The notes under the pieces are model-generated. The model saw only the letters and a list, made by a program, of their open reading frames with translations, made no database searches and had not been told where the DNA came from. A stretch of DNA of 64,000 nucleotides, from the NCBI GenBank assembly GCA_009746045.1, contig RPFO01001124.1:85001-149000 (forward strand), given 5' to 3'. Both the position numbers and the translations under genes were made by a program. Source of the stretch: Mesostigma viride. Lineage: Eukaryota > Streptophyta > Mesostigmatophyceae > Mesostigmatales > Mesostigmataceae. This document shows, piece after piece, positions 11,970 through 24,692 of the stretch (position 1 is its first letter; every line of letters starts with the position of its first letter).

Positions 11970-13340
11970 CTGGTGGTGGGGTGGTTTCAAGCGGGGGCAT
12001 CGCGGGGGGTATGGGGCGAACGTCGCATCAACCATCCCGGGCAAAGCATCATCATCAGCAGCAGCAGCAGCAGAAGAAGAAGAAGAATGAATGAGGATAC
12101 GCTTTGAGAGTACTCAACTGGGATGCTGATTGATGGTTCTGACTTATGGTGCTCAATTGGGATGCTGATTGATGGTACTGACTGATGGTACTGACTAGTG
12201 GTACTCAACTTGGATACTGCTTGATGGTACGGAATGAAAGTGCCGAATGAGGGTGGAATGAGGTTGCCGAAGAAGGGTGCTGTCAACACTCAAAGTACAA
12301 TCGGGGCACGCAGGAACAGGTACCCAGGTAGCTGGGCGCCTAGATTAGTGCGCCAAAACATAAATTAGCGCGGTATGGATCTAGGTAATGAAGATGGCGC
12401 TTGTGATACGCATGCGGGGAGGCTATATTGGGATTGGACGTACTTGTAAGGTTACAACGGTACCTTGGCCGAGCGAACTCGACAGCCAACAAGGCCATTA
12501 AGGTACGTTGGAAAATGTATATACTAGTGGGCCGGCCGGATGCAGTACAGGGTATGCCAGCAATACTTACTTGCCAATTCCACCTTCAAGGGTCGAAGTT
12601 AGGAGACATTGGTATACAAAAAACATTACCATTAGACAACGGGGAAATCCATGAAGAACATAATGCAAGGTGTCAGGATAGCATTATATAAAGGTATAGA
12701 GATAATTAGCGATCAGGCATCCTGCTTCGACATGCAACGGGCCGACTTGCAAATGGTAAACCACGTTGGCTATTCGGAAAGAGTAAAGACGTGCACATTG
12801 CATATAACGACCACGGCGATGACTGGGGACTTACTGTTAGATCCGGTAACGATAGCCCGTAACCCTGTTGCATTCTTCACTGAATTCATGGCTGCTATGC
12901 ACGCTTTAGAAATTATCTATACCATAATGCAGGAAACTGCCTGTTATCTTGCAGTCAATTAGCCCAAGAAGGGACTGGGGCCTTCAGCTGCGGCAGCCAT
13001 TTCGGGCGCGTAAATCAATAAAGAAAAATCCACCAGGGCAGATGGCATGGCGTGCGCGAGTCTTGACCACTGACAGGGTTGAACTTGCGGTCGTACGTGT
13101 GATACCTATAACACAAACAAGGCCTGTTGCGCCCCCCCCCTTCCCAACCTGGAAGTGCGCCCGTCAGAATTGTGGCCGGATCTCCGGCGCGGCGGTACCA
13201 GAATCCGGCCGACCGGCCCGGCCGCCGGCAGTTGTGCCACTGACCCACCTATCGCGGCCCGCCGCGTTGTCCCCATTCCAAATGTTCTAAATCACGTCCC
13301 ATTTATTACATCATTAATTTATTACATCATGGCTAAGCCC
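11970..13340. other. Unassigned DNA upstream of the most 5' dehydrogenase exon found
   Basis: The missing first dehydrogenase exon would be expected on the minus strand here or farther right, but no glycine-rich TGxxxGIG coding segment was seen. A degenerate repeat around TGATGGTACTGAC occupies 12110-12240. Moderately long open frames at 12428-12962 have no recognisable motif. The stretch near 13155-13270 is GC-rich. Confidence 0.4.
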
Positions 13341-13344
13341 AACT

Positions 13345-13417
13345 GCTACCTATCATTGCTACATGATCTCCCAAACAAAGTCATGTTATATGATTTAATT
13401 TTATTTAATTTTTAAAG
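13345..13417 (+). mobile_element. Retroelement family B, 3' tail fragment
   Basis: GCTACATGATCTCCCAAAC, a spacer and a TTTAATTTTATTTAA tail match the 3' end of the reverse-transcriptase LINE (47283, minus strand) and the fragment at 35160-35215. The hairpin core is degraded here (CTCCCAAACAAAG). Confidence 0.55.
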
Positions 13418-14388
13418 CCCAATTACACTCATCACTCACTGCACTGGTCGTGAATTAGTCGTCATGATAATTCAATAACCGACTATACGCCGGGGCCCGG
13501 CCGTGCGTTCAGTCCGGCCTCGTGTCCATCCCTGGACTGGGCGGTCGGTTTCAGTTTCTCTCAGTCATCGTCAGTCGGTCACCCAAACCGGGCTGACAAT
13601 GAAATGACATTAGTAGAAATCAGAGAGCAATTTACTAATGATTGAGAAACTGAATGTATTAATCATGATTTGGTTTATTGCATTTTAATGCATCATCTAT
13701 CTATAGTGTGGATCCCACCATCATCTATTATACGCATACATGCCCACGTCAGTGTGCATCATGTGATGGCTACGTGTCTACTAAGCCTTCAGTACTAGTC
13801 TACACTACGTACTGCTGTAGTCCCATAGGCTGGGGTTGCTGCAGGGGCCGGGTGCTAGGGTTGGTCGCTGGCCGAGGTCGCCTGCCAGGGCTCATTGTGG
13901 TTGACGTAGATGACCGCCCCCCTCCCGCCAGTCCATGGTCATGTATACCGGCTTCTTCCATGCCGCTGTCTGCCGGAGCCGGAGGTATGAGGTCAGCCAT
14001 AGCTCATGGGCCGTCGCCGTTCATGTTGCTGCGCCAGGGTTAAATGTCGTCGTCAAACGTGAAGGGAGTCCTCTCGAGGCGCTCGCGACGTTTGAGGAAC
14101 AGAGCTTGTCCGACATGTACTCAAAGGTGAGCAGCAGCGGGGGCGGTCCAGCCTTACCACGCGAGCGGGCAAGGCGGAGGACCTCTAGCCGGAGCTCGAT
14201 CGCCTATGAGGGCCATGGGGGCAAGGATTTTGTCCTCGAACACCTGGGCAAGCTTCTCGGAGTCGATCCTCACCTTCCGGCAGGTCGAAGTGTTTGGCAA
14301 TGATGTTATGCGGGCTCAGTGCGCTTGTCGAGCTCGGCCTCCTCGCAAAGGTCGAGCTCGCGCGTCTGTTGCTTGAGCGGGGCAGCGA

Positions 14389-17300
14389 TGGTGGTGGTGG
14401 TGGTGGTGGTGGTGGTGGTGGTGGTGGTGGTGGTGGTGGTGTGGTGGTGGTGGTGGTGGTGGTGGTGGTGGTGGTGGTGGTGGTGGTGGTGGTGGTGGTG
14501 GTGGTGGTGGTGTGGTGGTGGTGGTGGTGGTGGTGGTGGTGGTGGTGGTGGTGGTGGTGGTGGTGGTGGTGGTGGTGGTGGTGGTGGTGGTGGTGGTGGT
14601 GGTGTGGTGGTGGTGGTGGTGGTGGTGGTGGTGGTGGTGGTGGTGGTGGTGGTGGTGGTGGTGGTGGTGGTGGTGGTGGTGGTGGTGGTGGTGGTGGTGG
14701 TGGTGGTGGTGGTGGTGGTGGTGGTGGTGGTGGTGGTGGTGGTGGTGGTGGTGGTGGTGGTGGTGGTGGTGGTGGTGGTGGTGGTGGTGGTGGTGGTGGT
14801 GGTGGTGTGGTGGTGGTGGTGGTGGTGGTGGTGGTGGTGGTGGTGGTGGTGGTGGTGGTGGTGGTGGTGGTGGTGGTGGTGGTGGTGGTGGTGGTGGTGG
14901 TGGTGGTGGTGGTGTGGTGGTGGTGGTGGTGGTGGTGGTGGTGGTGGTGGTGGTGGTGGTGGTGGTGGTGGTGGTGGTGGTGGTGGTGGTGGTGGTGGTG
15001 GTGGTGGTGGTGGTGGTGGTGGTGGTGGTGGTGGTGGTGGTGGTGGTGGTGGTGTGGTGGTGGTGGTGGTGGTGGTGGTGGTGGTGGTGGTGGTGGTGGT
15101 GGTGGTGGTGGTGGTGGTGGTGGTGGTGGTGGTGTGGTGGTGGTGGTGGTGGTGGTGGTGGTGGTGGTGGTGGTGGTGGTGGTGGTGGTGGTGGTGGTGG
15201 TGGTGGTGGTGGTGGTGGTGGTGGTGGTGGTGGTGGTGGTGGTGGTGGTGGTGGTGGTGGTGGTGTGGTGGTGGTGGTGGTGGTGGTGGTGGTGGTGGTG
15301 GTGGTGGTGGTGGTGGTGGTGGTGGTGGTGGTGGTGGTGGTGGTGGTGGTGGTGGTGGTGGTGGTGGTGGTGGTGGTGGTGGTGGTGGTGGTGGTGGTGG
15401 TGGTGGTGGTGGTGGTGGTGGTGGTGGTGGTGGTGGTGTGGTGGTGGTGGTGGTGGTGGTGGTGGTGGTGGTGGTGGTGGTGGTGGTGGTGGTGGTGGTG
15501 GTGGTGGTGGTGGTGGTGGTGGTGGTGGTGGTGGTGGTGGTGGTGGTGGTGGTGGTGGTGGTGGTGGTGGTGGTGGTGGTGGTGGTGGTGGTGGTGGTGG
15601 TGGTGGTGGTGGTGGTGGTGGTGGTGGTGGTGGTGGTGGTGGTGGTGGTGGTGGTGGTGGTGGTGGTGGTGGTGGTGGTGGTGGTGGTGGTGGTGGTGGT
15701 GGTGTGGTGGTGGTGGTGGTGGTGGTGGTGGTGGTGGTGGTGGTGGTGGTGGTGGTGGTGGTGGTGGTGGTGGTGGTGGTGGTGGTGGTGGTGGTGGTGG
15801 TGGTGGTGGTGGTGGTGGTGGTGGTGGTGGTGGTGGTGGTGGTGGTGGTGGTGGTGGTGGTGGTGGTGGTGGTGGTGGTGGTGGTGGTGTGGTGGTGGTG
15901 GTGGTGGTGGTGGTGGTGGTGGTGGTGGTGGTGGTGGTGGTGGTGGTGGTGGTGGTGGTGGTGGTGGTGGTGGTGGTGGTGGTGGTGGTGGTGGTGGTGG
16001 TGGTGGTGGTGGTGGTGGTGGTGGTGGTGGTGGTGGTGGTGGTGGTGGTGGTGGTGGTGGTGTGGTGGTGGTGGTGGTGGTGGTGGTGGTGGTGGTGGTG
16101 GTGGTGGTGGTGGTGGTGGTGGTGGTGGTGTGGTGGTGGTGGTGGTGGTGGTGGTGGTGGTGGTGGTGGTGGTGGTGGTGGTGGTGGTGGTGGTGGTGGT
16201 GGTGGTGGTGGTGTGGTGGTGGTGGTGGTGGTGGTGGTGGTGGTGGTGGTGGTGGTGGTGGTGGTGGTGGTGGTGGTGGTGGTGGTGGTGGTGGTGGTGG
16301 TGGTGGTGGTGGTGGTGGTGGTGGTGGTGGTGGTGGTGGTGGTGGTGGTGGTGGTGGTGGTGGTGGTGGTGGTGGTGGTGGTGGTGGTGGTGGTGGTGTG
16401 GTGGTGGTGGTGGTGGTGGTGGTGGTGGTGGTGGTGGTGGTGGTGGTGGTGGTGGTGGTGGTGGTGGTGGTGGTGGTGGTGGTGGTGGTGTGGTGGTGGT
16501 GGTGGTGGTGGTGGTGGTGGTGGTGGTGGTGGTGGTGGTGGTGGTGGTGGTGGTGGTGTGGTGGTGGTGGTGGTGGTGGTGGTGGTGGTGGTGGTGGTGG
16601 TGGTGGTGGTGGTGGTGGTGGTGGTGGTGGTGGTGGTGGTGGTGGTGGTGGTGGTGGTGGTGGTGGTGGTGGTGGTGGTGGTGGTGGTGGTGGTGGTGGT
16701 GGTGGTGGTGGTGGTGGTGGTGGTGGTGGTGGTGGTGGTGGTGGTGGTGGTGGTGGTGGTGGTGGTGGTGGTGGTGGTGGTGGTGGTGGTGGTGGTGGTG
16801 GTGGTGGTGTGGTGGTGGTGGTGGTGGTGGTGGTGGTGGTGGTGGTGGTGGTGGTGGTGGTGGTGGTGGTGGTGGTGGTGGTGGTGGTGGTGGTGGTGGT
16901 GGTGGTGTGGTGGTGGTGGTGGTGGTGGTGGTGTGGTGGTGGTGGTGGTGGTGGTGGTGGTGGTGGTGGTGGTGGTGGTGGTGGTGGTGTGGTGGTGGTG
17001 GTGGTGGTGGTGGTGGTGGTGGTGGTGGTGGTGGTGGTGGTGGTGGTGGTGGTGGTGGTGGTGGTGGTGGTGGTGGTGGTGGTGGTGGTGGTGGTGGTGG
17101 TGGTGGTGGTGGTGGTGGTGGTGGTGGTGGTGGTGGTGGTGGTGGTGGTGGTGGTGTGGTGGTGGTGGTGGTGGTGGTGGTGGTGGTGGTGGTGGTGGTG
17201 GTGGTGGTGGTGGTGGTGGTGGTGGTGGTGGTGGTGGTGGTGGTGGTGTGGTGGTGGTGGTGGTGGTGGTGGTGGTGGTGGTGGTGGTGGTGGTGGTGGT

Positions 17301-18740
17301 GGTGGTGGTGGTGGTGGTGGTGGTGGTGGTGGTGGTGGTGGTGGTGGTGTGGTGGTGGTGGTGGTGGTGTGGTGGTGGTGGTGGTGGTGGTGGTGGTGGT
17401 GGTGGTGGTGGTGGTGGTGGTGGTGGTGGTGGTGGTGGTGGTGGTGGTGGTGGTGGTGGTGGTGGTGGTGGTGGTGGTGGTGGTGGTGGTGGTGGTGGTG
17501 GTGGTGGTGGTGGTGGTGGTGGTGGTGGTGGTGGTGGTGGTGGTGGTGGTGGTGGTGGTGGTGGTGGTGGTGGTGGTGGTGGTGGTGGTGGTGTGGTGGT
17601 GGTGGTGGTGGTGGTGGTGGTGGTGGTGGTGGTGGTGGTGGTGGTGTGGTGGTGGTGGTGGTGGTGGTGGTGGTGGTGGTGGTGGTGGTGGTGGTGGTGG
17701 TGGTGGTGGTGGTGGTGGTGGTGGTGGTGGTGGTGGTGGTGGTGGTGGTGGTGGTGGTGGTGGTGGTGGTGGTGGTGGTGGTGGTGGTGGTGGTGGTGTG
17801 GTGGTGGTGGTGGTGGTGGTGGTGGTGGTGGTGGTGGTGGTGGTGGTGGTGGTGGTGGTGGTGGTGGTGGTGGTGGTGGTGGTGGTGGTGGTGGTGGTGG
17901 TGGTGGTGGTGGTGGTGGTGTGGTGGTGGTGGTGGTGGTGGTGGTGGTGGTGGTGGTGGTGGTGGTGGTGGTGGTGGTGGTGGTGGTGGTGGTGGTGGTG
18001 GTGGTGGTGGTGGTGGTGGTGGTGGTGGTGGTGGTGGTGGTGGTGGTGGTGGTGGTGGTGGTGGTGGTGGTGGTGGTGGTGGTGGTGGTGGTGGTGGTGG
18101 TGGTGGTGGTGGTGGTGGTGGTGGTGGTGGTGGTGGTGGTGGTGGTGGTGGTGGTGGTGGTGGTGGTGGTGGTGGTGGTGGTGGTGGTGGTGGTGGTGGT
18201 GGTGGTGGTGGTGGTGGTGGTGGTGGTGGTGGTGGTGGTGGTGGTGGTGGTGGTGGTGGTGGTGTGGTGGTGGTGGTGGTGGTGGTGGTGGTGGTGGTGG
18301 TGGTGGTGGTGGTGGTGGTGGTGGTGGTGTGGTGGTGGTGGTGGTGGTGGTGGTGGTGGTGGTGGTGGTGGTGGTGGTGGTGGTGGTGGTGGTGGTGGTG
18401 GTGGTGGTGGTGGTGGTGGTGGTGGTGGTGGTGGTGGTGGTGGTGGTGGTGGTGGTGGTGGTGGTGGTGGTGGTGGTGGTGGTGGTGGTGGTGGTGGTGG
18501 TGGTGTGGTGGTGGTGGTGGTGGTGGTGGTGGTGGTGGTGGTGTGGTGGTGGTGGTGGTGGTGGTGGTGGTGGTGGTGTGGTGGTGGTGGTGGTGGTGGT
18601 GGTGGTGGTGGTGGTGGTGGTGGTGGTGGTGGTGGTGGTGGTGCATGGTGGTGGTGGTGGTGGTGGTGGTGGTGGTGGTGGTGGTGGTGGTGGTGGTGGT
18701 GGTGGTGGTGGTGGTGGTGGTGGTGGTGGTGGTGGTGGTG
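14389..18740. repeat. (GGT)n / (ACC)n trinucleotide tract, 4.35 kb
   Basis: More than 1,400 trinucleotide units make up this tract. It is interrupted only by about 34 places (counted by eye) where one G is missing, giving GTGTGG, and by one GCATGG near 18643. On the minus strand it sits exactly where ORF1 of the relative at 46719-46751 has a short Thr/Ser stretch of ACC, TCC and ATC codons. The downstream flank TIAAPLKQQ matches TISAQLKQQ in the relative. Every dropped base shifts the frame, so the homopolymeric Gly, Val, Trp, Thr, His and Pro frames are not proteins. Confidence 0.97.
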
Positions 18741-19095
18741 CCAGTGGTGTGCTGGCTCATCAACATGGCTGCCCAGGTCTGGGTGGGAGGTGCATGGCCG
18801 GCAGGGTCAGGAGGGGCTGGCCGAGCGGCAATATCCGGCCTTCACCGCCTGGGCAGCTCGAGGCCTGCGGTGTTTTGCAGGCTCTCAATGGCGATGGTAT
18901 TGTCCTTGAGGCGTTGGTCGATGTTGAGGAGCTGGGCGGTGATGGTGTGATCGACCGGTGGCTTTGGAGGAGGCTCCAGGCTCGAGGAGGGTGGAGGTGG
19001 TGGATCTCGAGGAGGGGGAGCTCGGCAGCCAGCTTGCCTCCCAATGCCGCCACATCTGCCGGCGGCAAGGGGGGGCACATGAGCAAGTTGTTTAA

Positions 19096-20793
19096 CCCCT
19101 AAATGGTCTGGCTGCCGATTTTCCGCCTAAAACTGAGTTACAGCCGACACGTCGGCCCCTTCTCGGGGGACCAAATGCCGCGAAAACTATTGAGAATTAG
19201 GAAACGTTTAGCTGAGAAGATCGAAAGTTTATAATTTTCCTCACAGCATGGTACTAGGGTTTGCATACTTCTGACAAAGTTATAGAGGTGTTCTGGCCGG
19301 TCAAAGTACAAGGGGTCAGGGTACTTTTTCACGTACAACGTGCATTCCGGAAAACGACGACCTGGCCATGGCGGCTTGCGCCCACGCATGGCATTTACGT
19401 TTTCGTTCGAATTTTCTGACCAAACTCAGGAAATTGATTTTATACGTCCTAAAGATGATACAGGCCAATTTTTGGTTCGCGGGAATGCCATTTGATAGGT
19501 GTCGGCAGCGTTCTTGCTCGAAAAAACTGCGATCAGGCCGGACGATAGAAACGTTGACAGCAATACCTTTCCGGCGTATTTTAAAGGATATATTGGTTTC
19601 TTTGTACTTGTTATGATACATAGTAGTCGTAAACGTGCAAGGGTGGCCAGAAATCGCCGAATCCAGCGACCATGCTGCACAACTTTGGTGTGCCGAAATG
19701 CGCCATTTTGCGGCCACCGCCTGGGCCAAGGTAACGCCATCCATGCCTGGTAAAGCTTAATCATCGTTTTCCTATCGATGTTTGACGTTTATATATACGT
19801 TCTAGCTTGTGTAGCGCATTCTTTTTGCATTATTCATGCTCTTTCTTGACCCTGGCCTGGCCCCTTTCTAAAACACCCTTCTTAGATGCTTCCCTCAGTC
19901 AGTTGACCTGCCACAGGGTGATGGTGATAAGTTTTAGAGGCTGTATGGGTTTGAATACCTCCATATATGTTTGTTATACATTTCCCACACACATATTGCA
20001 TGAGTGTGAGGCAGTTGGCTGGTCTCTGTGGCATCATCAAGCATGTAACCGGTGAGTAGAAGCTTCCCATTGTCAGCATGTGCCACCAGGTGTGCTGGCC
20101 ATCACCTGGCAAGCTATAGCAGCTTAGGCCTAGTTTATCCTTGCTAGGGCAAGCTGAAATAGGCTTAAAATCACTAGTTTGTTGGTGGCTGCCTCCTAGA
20201 ATGCATGCCTTGCGTAGGGTATCCGTACCACGTTACCTACGTGCATGGACAAGGTGGCACCTGCACATAGGTGCCATGTAAGGGCAGTGTGATGATGCAG
20301 TTATGTTTCCCCATCATTGTGGAAGGGAAATGTATTGTGTGGCATGGTTGGGGGCCATATTAGTAGGTATTAGTAGGTAGTATGCCCACTCCTACCCCTT
20401 GGTTGCTTTTTACCAACGGTACCCCTATGGGCTGTACTGGGTGTAACTGCTGGTATACCCACCCAAATGATGACCCCAATGGCTCAAACTGTTCAGCAAC
20501 TAATTGTTCATCATCCCTGAAGTGGTAGGTGCCTAGCTCTTACAACATAATTCAAAATGCACATTCTACCAAAAATGAAAACGCTCGTCTTGACCCCCCT
20601 GACTTTGACGGCAGTTATACATGGCCTACCCTGCATATATGTAAGGTTGTGATATACCAACCCGAAGGGCAACTCATGGACATGCTTGGCCCCCAAGGAC
20701 AGCCATTGGATATGGGTGGGTTGGATGGCATCTGGTTTGCAAAATTGTGAAGTTACAGCCGATGCATCGGCAGTATTTCTGCCCATTTAGGGG
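19096..20793 (+). mobile_element. TTAA-flanked transposon, copy 1
   Basis: A 1.7-kb element flanked by TTAA on both sides (19092-19095 and 20794-20797), with terminal inverted repeats CCCCTAAATGG / CCATTTAGGGG. Just inside each end lies a small palindrome (GCCGACACGTCGGC and GCCGATGCATCGGC). A TTAA target duplication and ends starting with CCC are typical of the piggyBac superfamily, but no piggyBac transposase is recognisable. Joining the flanks across a single TTAA restores the ORF1 reading of the host element, which proves the boundaries. The plus strand carries decayed coding with stops: TQEIDFIRPKDD, FLLEKTAIRP and APFCGHRLGQGNAIHA. Confidence 0.85.
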
Positions 20794-20861
20794 TTAAGGA
20801 CCTCAGTGAGGATGGCGCGATAGGTAGTTTCGGAAAGGGCGGTGGGGGCGGCAGTGTGAGC

Positions 20862-22559
20862 CAATACGGCAATACGGCAATACGGCAATACGGCAAAACC
20901 TCGGCGTATTGCGTATTTCGTATTATACACGTATTATACGCGCATTATACGCCAAGAGCTCAAAAAGTGTTTTTTTGTTCGGAAAAGTGGATTTTCAATT
21001 AGGATAAAATATTCTAAGGTGTTTATCCCATGGGCGTGCCTCTCAAAAACTCTAGCCAATGTCTCAATCTTGATGAAAAACAATACAATGCACGTAGAGG
21101 TCGCCGGTAGCCGTTTGACACTCACTTGGTTGTCTCATCAATTGTATGAAGTGTAATTAATTAATTAATTAGTTAATTATCACGTGACTGCGTCACGTGG
21201 GTGCCAATACAAAGTAGAGGAACCTTCAACCCCTGTACACAATGAGAGGGAGGGAGGGCGCCCTAGCTTCTCTCACTGCCACCGCCCACCAGTCGGTGGG
21301 CAGGCCACATCGAGCGCTCTATCCACATCACGGGGCCGGGGCGCATCACTGCATGTGGGACAACCATTATTAACGATACCAGAGGTAGGCTGAAGCATAG
21401 CTGATGCTGTACAAGAAAGGTGAAGTGGGCTCAACGGGCGTCTGCTAAGGCATAAGCAAATGGCCACGCTGAGCCATGGCTGGGCTAATGTGATTGCGTT
21501 CATGCCACTCTAAACCGTTGGGGCTACTCTAAGCCGTTGGGGCTAGATCAGTATACTATGCTCGAGAAATACATGGCAAGTCATGCTATAATGTAAAACC
21601 TATGTCGATTGCCCTCTTCTAGACAGCTGGCTAGAATCTATTCTGGGGGAGCCCTAGGGGGCGTCGACAGTTTGTTGTTTACATAAAGGTCATGAAGTGT
21701 GATACTCATCCACTGCATGGTATATAGATTGCTAATTGAACTAATTCCTTATTACAACCATGAACTTATTGATAGGTATACGATTCGACCCAAAACCTTG
21801 ATACAGTATGCAATAAAACGTGAACAGGATAGCACATACCAGATCAAAACAGCAGATTAATTACCTTCCTTGCTGGAGCTAGCCGGATGCCCACCTCACG
21901 ATCGATGTAGCTGCGAGCCGCTTTCCTGGCCGTCGTCGCCAATAAAACATGTCAGCAATATATTTTACACATCTATCCGCGTACAAACTTATCGACTTAT
22001 TTCCCGCCTAGTAACAGTTAGCACATGCACGGCGACCGACCTGGTCGCTGATCAAACGAGGTTGCTGCACCGAGCATAGGGTCGAGACATATCTGCGCAC
22101 ACCCAGGCGTTGCCTGGCAATAATATACGCTGCTTAGGACCTATGGATCATGCCTGCAAAATTGCAGTTCAAAATGTCAAGCCATGCTCGGGCCATACCA
22201 GTCAGATTTCTGCACCTCCATGGCCGCGGAGGTCAACTATCATATTTATGCAAGTCGGTCTCGTTTTGCCATCGTTTACCCACGCCGTCAACTGGCAGAG
22301 ATGACAAGCGGGACCAACCGTAGGCCCGTACTCCCCAAGTACGGTTCAGGCTGCGTACCTGCCAAGGTCAGCAACGCCAAAACTAGCTCTGGCGCCAAAT
22401 TCCGGAGCCGGGCGCCGTATAATACGCGAAAAATACGTATTATGCGCCGTATTTGCGTTGAGCACGCAATATACGGCGTATTTCTAGTACGTTAGTACGC
22501 CAAACCTCGCCGTATTGTATAACACGGCGTATTTACCGTATTATACGGCGTACGTATTG
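20862..22559. mobile_element. 1.7-kb transposon with CAATACG ends, hAT-like duplication
   Basis: The ends read CAATACGGC...CGTATTG, and both subterminal regions are rich in TACGG/CCGTA repeats. It interrupts the minus-strand ORF1 element. The flanks GTGTGAGC (20854-20861) and GTGTACGC (22560-22567) form an imperfect 8-bp duplication, as expected for hAT-like elements. The interior is AT-rich, has a (TTAA)n stretch near 21155 and a G-box palindrome at 21181, and lacks a recognisable transposase, so the element is non-autonomous or decayed. Confidence 0.6.
21181..21199. promoter_or_regulatory. Perfect palindrome with two CACGTG boxes
   Basis: CACGTGAC-TGC-GTCACGTG is a perfect 8-bp inverted repeat around 3 bases, carrying two G-box/E-box cores. 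It lies inside a transposon, so a role in host regulation is uncertain. Confidence 0.4.
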
Positions 22560-23721
22560 GTGTACGCTGTGGGGCGGGGTGTGGGGGGAGCCCAGATATT
22601 GGCGGCTCGGTTCGCCCCTCGAGGAGGGAGCAGAGAGCCATGCGCTGACGGAAGGCGGGGGCCGGCGAGCTCAGGTAACGTAAATAAGGTCAGCTGTCAT
22701 TTTGAGCGAATGCGTGTCGTGGGAGCCAATCCCAGTGTTGCGGCGATTCCGGCCGCGTAAAGGTGCCGACACAGTTCCACAAGCGAGGCGTGCGTTCCGG
22801 GAAAAACACGTCATCCATGAATGGGATTGGGGTGCGTTGCCAATTGATAGCCGGGAGAGGTGATGTCAAAATCGACCTCGCGCCACCGCGGAACGTAACT
22901 TCGGCCGTGGGGCGACTGCGTTAATTTGGTCTCAGGCGATGCCGAGGGCGAGGCCGCAGGATCGAGGAGCCGAGTAGACCACGTACTACTCGTTTGATTA
23001 TTGTCACCGCTGCCTTCTAGCTAGGCCGGGCCGGCTGAAGGCTGCAGACGTGTTTGCATTGCTCATCGCATTAATTAATTAACTAATTAATTAGAAACAG
23101 AACTCCGTTGGGAGTATCTGTAGCACATATCCCTGAGAAGGGGCATATGGCTTTTAATACATTCTAGGCTACCGTTCCTACAAGGGTGGGAATGTAAACT
23201 ACCCCTGCTCCAGGTGCGCCAGGGCACCTGAACCGGCCACATGATCTATCAAGCTATGCCCAGTGAGCTAAGGGGGAGCCTGTCATGTGGGGGAAGATCA
23301 TCATAGCTATACAAGAGCAGATCAGAATACAAGAGCAAGGGCATGGGCTTCTCAACAGAGAGCATCTCTCTGCATAGGCACAGCATGGCTAAATTCTTTT
23401 AATGCAACATCCATGGGAGGTCCCATTATAGGCATGGCTTGGCTAAATTCTGAAGGCATCATCCATGGGGGCCATTATGGGCGCACATGCGCGTAGTAGT
23501 GGGCCACATGCTAGCTAGGCTAAGCCTGACTAATCTACACTGACTACTGGTATATATTCCCTAGTCTGAGGTGGCAGGAGGTGCCTGCCAGGGCTTGTGG
23601 TCAACGTGGATGACCGCCCCCCTCCAGTATACCGGCTTCCCCCCTGCGCTCGATCTGCCGGAGCTGAAGGCAATATAGCTCGCGTCGCCGCTGTTGCTGG
23701 GCCAAGGTCATTGAAGTCGTC

Positions 23722-24056
23722 ATTGGAGTCACGTGCCGCCAACGCACGGTACACAACCAGCCATAGCCTTAGCCTAGTCCTAGTACAGCCATGCTACGCC
23801 CTGGCTATGTTCAGATTACTTGCCCACGCTCCTTGCTATGATATGCTCACATGGGTCTTATTGCACCCACAGTTTGCCGGATCGTTAGCCTGTCCTTTTA
23901 GCTAGCCGCGCCCGATTGCAGCTGTGGCATGCCTTTGGCATGAAGGAGACTGGGGGTCTCTGCCCTTTCTCCTGTAGTGCACACACAGGGATTAAAAGCA
24001 CTTCGGTGCTCCGTGACTCCCCAACGGGAGCACGAGTTTAATTAATTAATTAATTC
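23722..24056 (+). mobile_element. Retroelement family C, truncated 335-bp insertion
   Basis: Flanked by the 8-bp duplication AAGTCGTC (23714-23721 and 24057-24064) inside the ORF1 C-terminal region of the surrounding element. It contains no coding sequence. Its 3' end is rich in hairpins (GGCATGCC...GGCATG, GGAGACTGGGGGTCTC) and finishes with ACTCCCCAACGGGAG and (TTAA)n. A second copy lies at 38300-38592. Confidence 0.85.
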
Positions 24057-24692
24057 AAGTCGTCGTCCAGCGTGACGCAACTTAGTCTCCGAGAGCTTCT
24101 TGTTGCGGCATTTAAGGAACGCCAGCTTGTCCGCCATGCATGAGGAGCACGGCCGGGGGCCGGGCCAGCCTTCCCCCGCGCGCGGGGGAGGCGGACAGCC
24201 GACATCCGCAGCTCACCAGTGAGTTGCATGGGGGCAAAAATGTAGCGCTTAAATGCCATGAGAAGGCTCGTGGAGGTCTCACCTGCCGGCGCTGGTCGAA
24301 GTGCTTGACGATGACATTGTGGCTGCGCTTGTTGATGTCGGCCTCCTCGCGAAGGTCGAGCTAGGGCTTGTTGCTTGAGTTGTGCCGCGATGGTGGAGGA
24401 GGTGGAGGTGGTGTGATGCTAGCAAGTCCGCCCAGGTGGAGGGAGCATCACCGGCCGGGCCCCAGCAGGTGCCGGCTGGGCGGCGATGTCCTTCACCGCC
24501 TGGGCGGTGAGGCCTGTGGTGTCGATCATGCAAGCACTCAAGGGCGGTGGCGGTGGCTTAATTGAAGGCGTTGGTCGAGGTCGAGGAGTTGGGCTTTGAT
24601 GTCGGCAGTGGAGGCGGAAAATATGGCAGTGGAGGTGAAGGCGGCGGTGGTGGAAAGGTGAGGAAGTTCAATAGCCAGCGTGCCACCCATTG

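Noticed and set aside
14294-19102. Giant Gly/Val/Trp and Thr/His/Pro open frames of about 1,500 residues
   Set aside because: They are the reading of a pure trinucleotide tract in all frames, with the frame changing at each dropped base.
19316-19764. Minus-strand open frames of 112-142 residues conserved among the TTAA element copies
   Set aside because: Conservation reflects recent copying of the DNA. The diverged relative preserves the plus-strand reading instead, so that strand is the likelier coding one.
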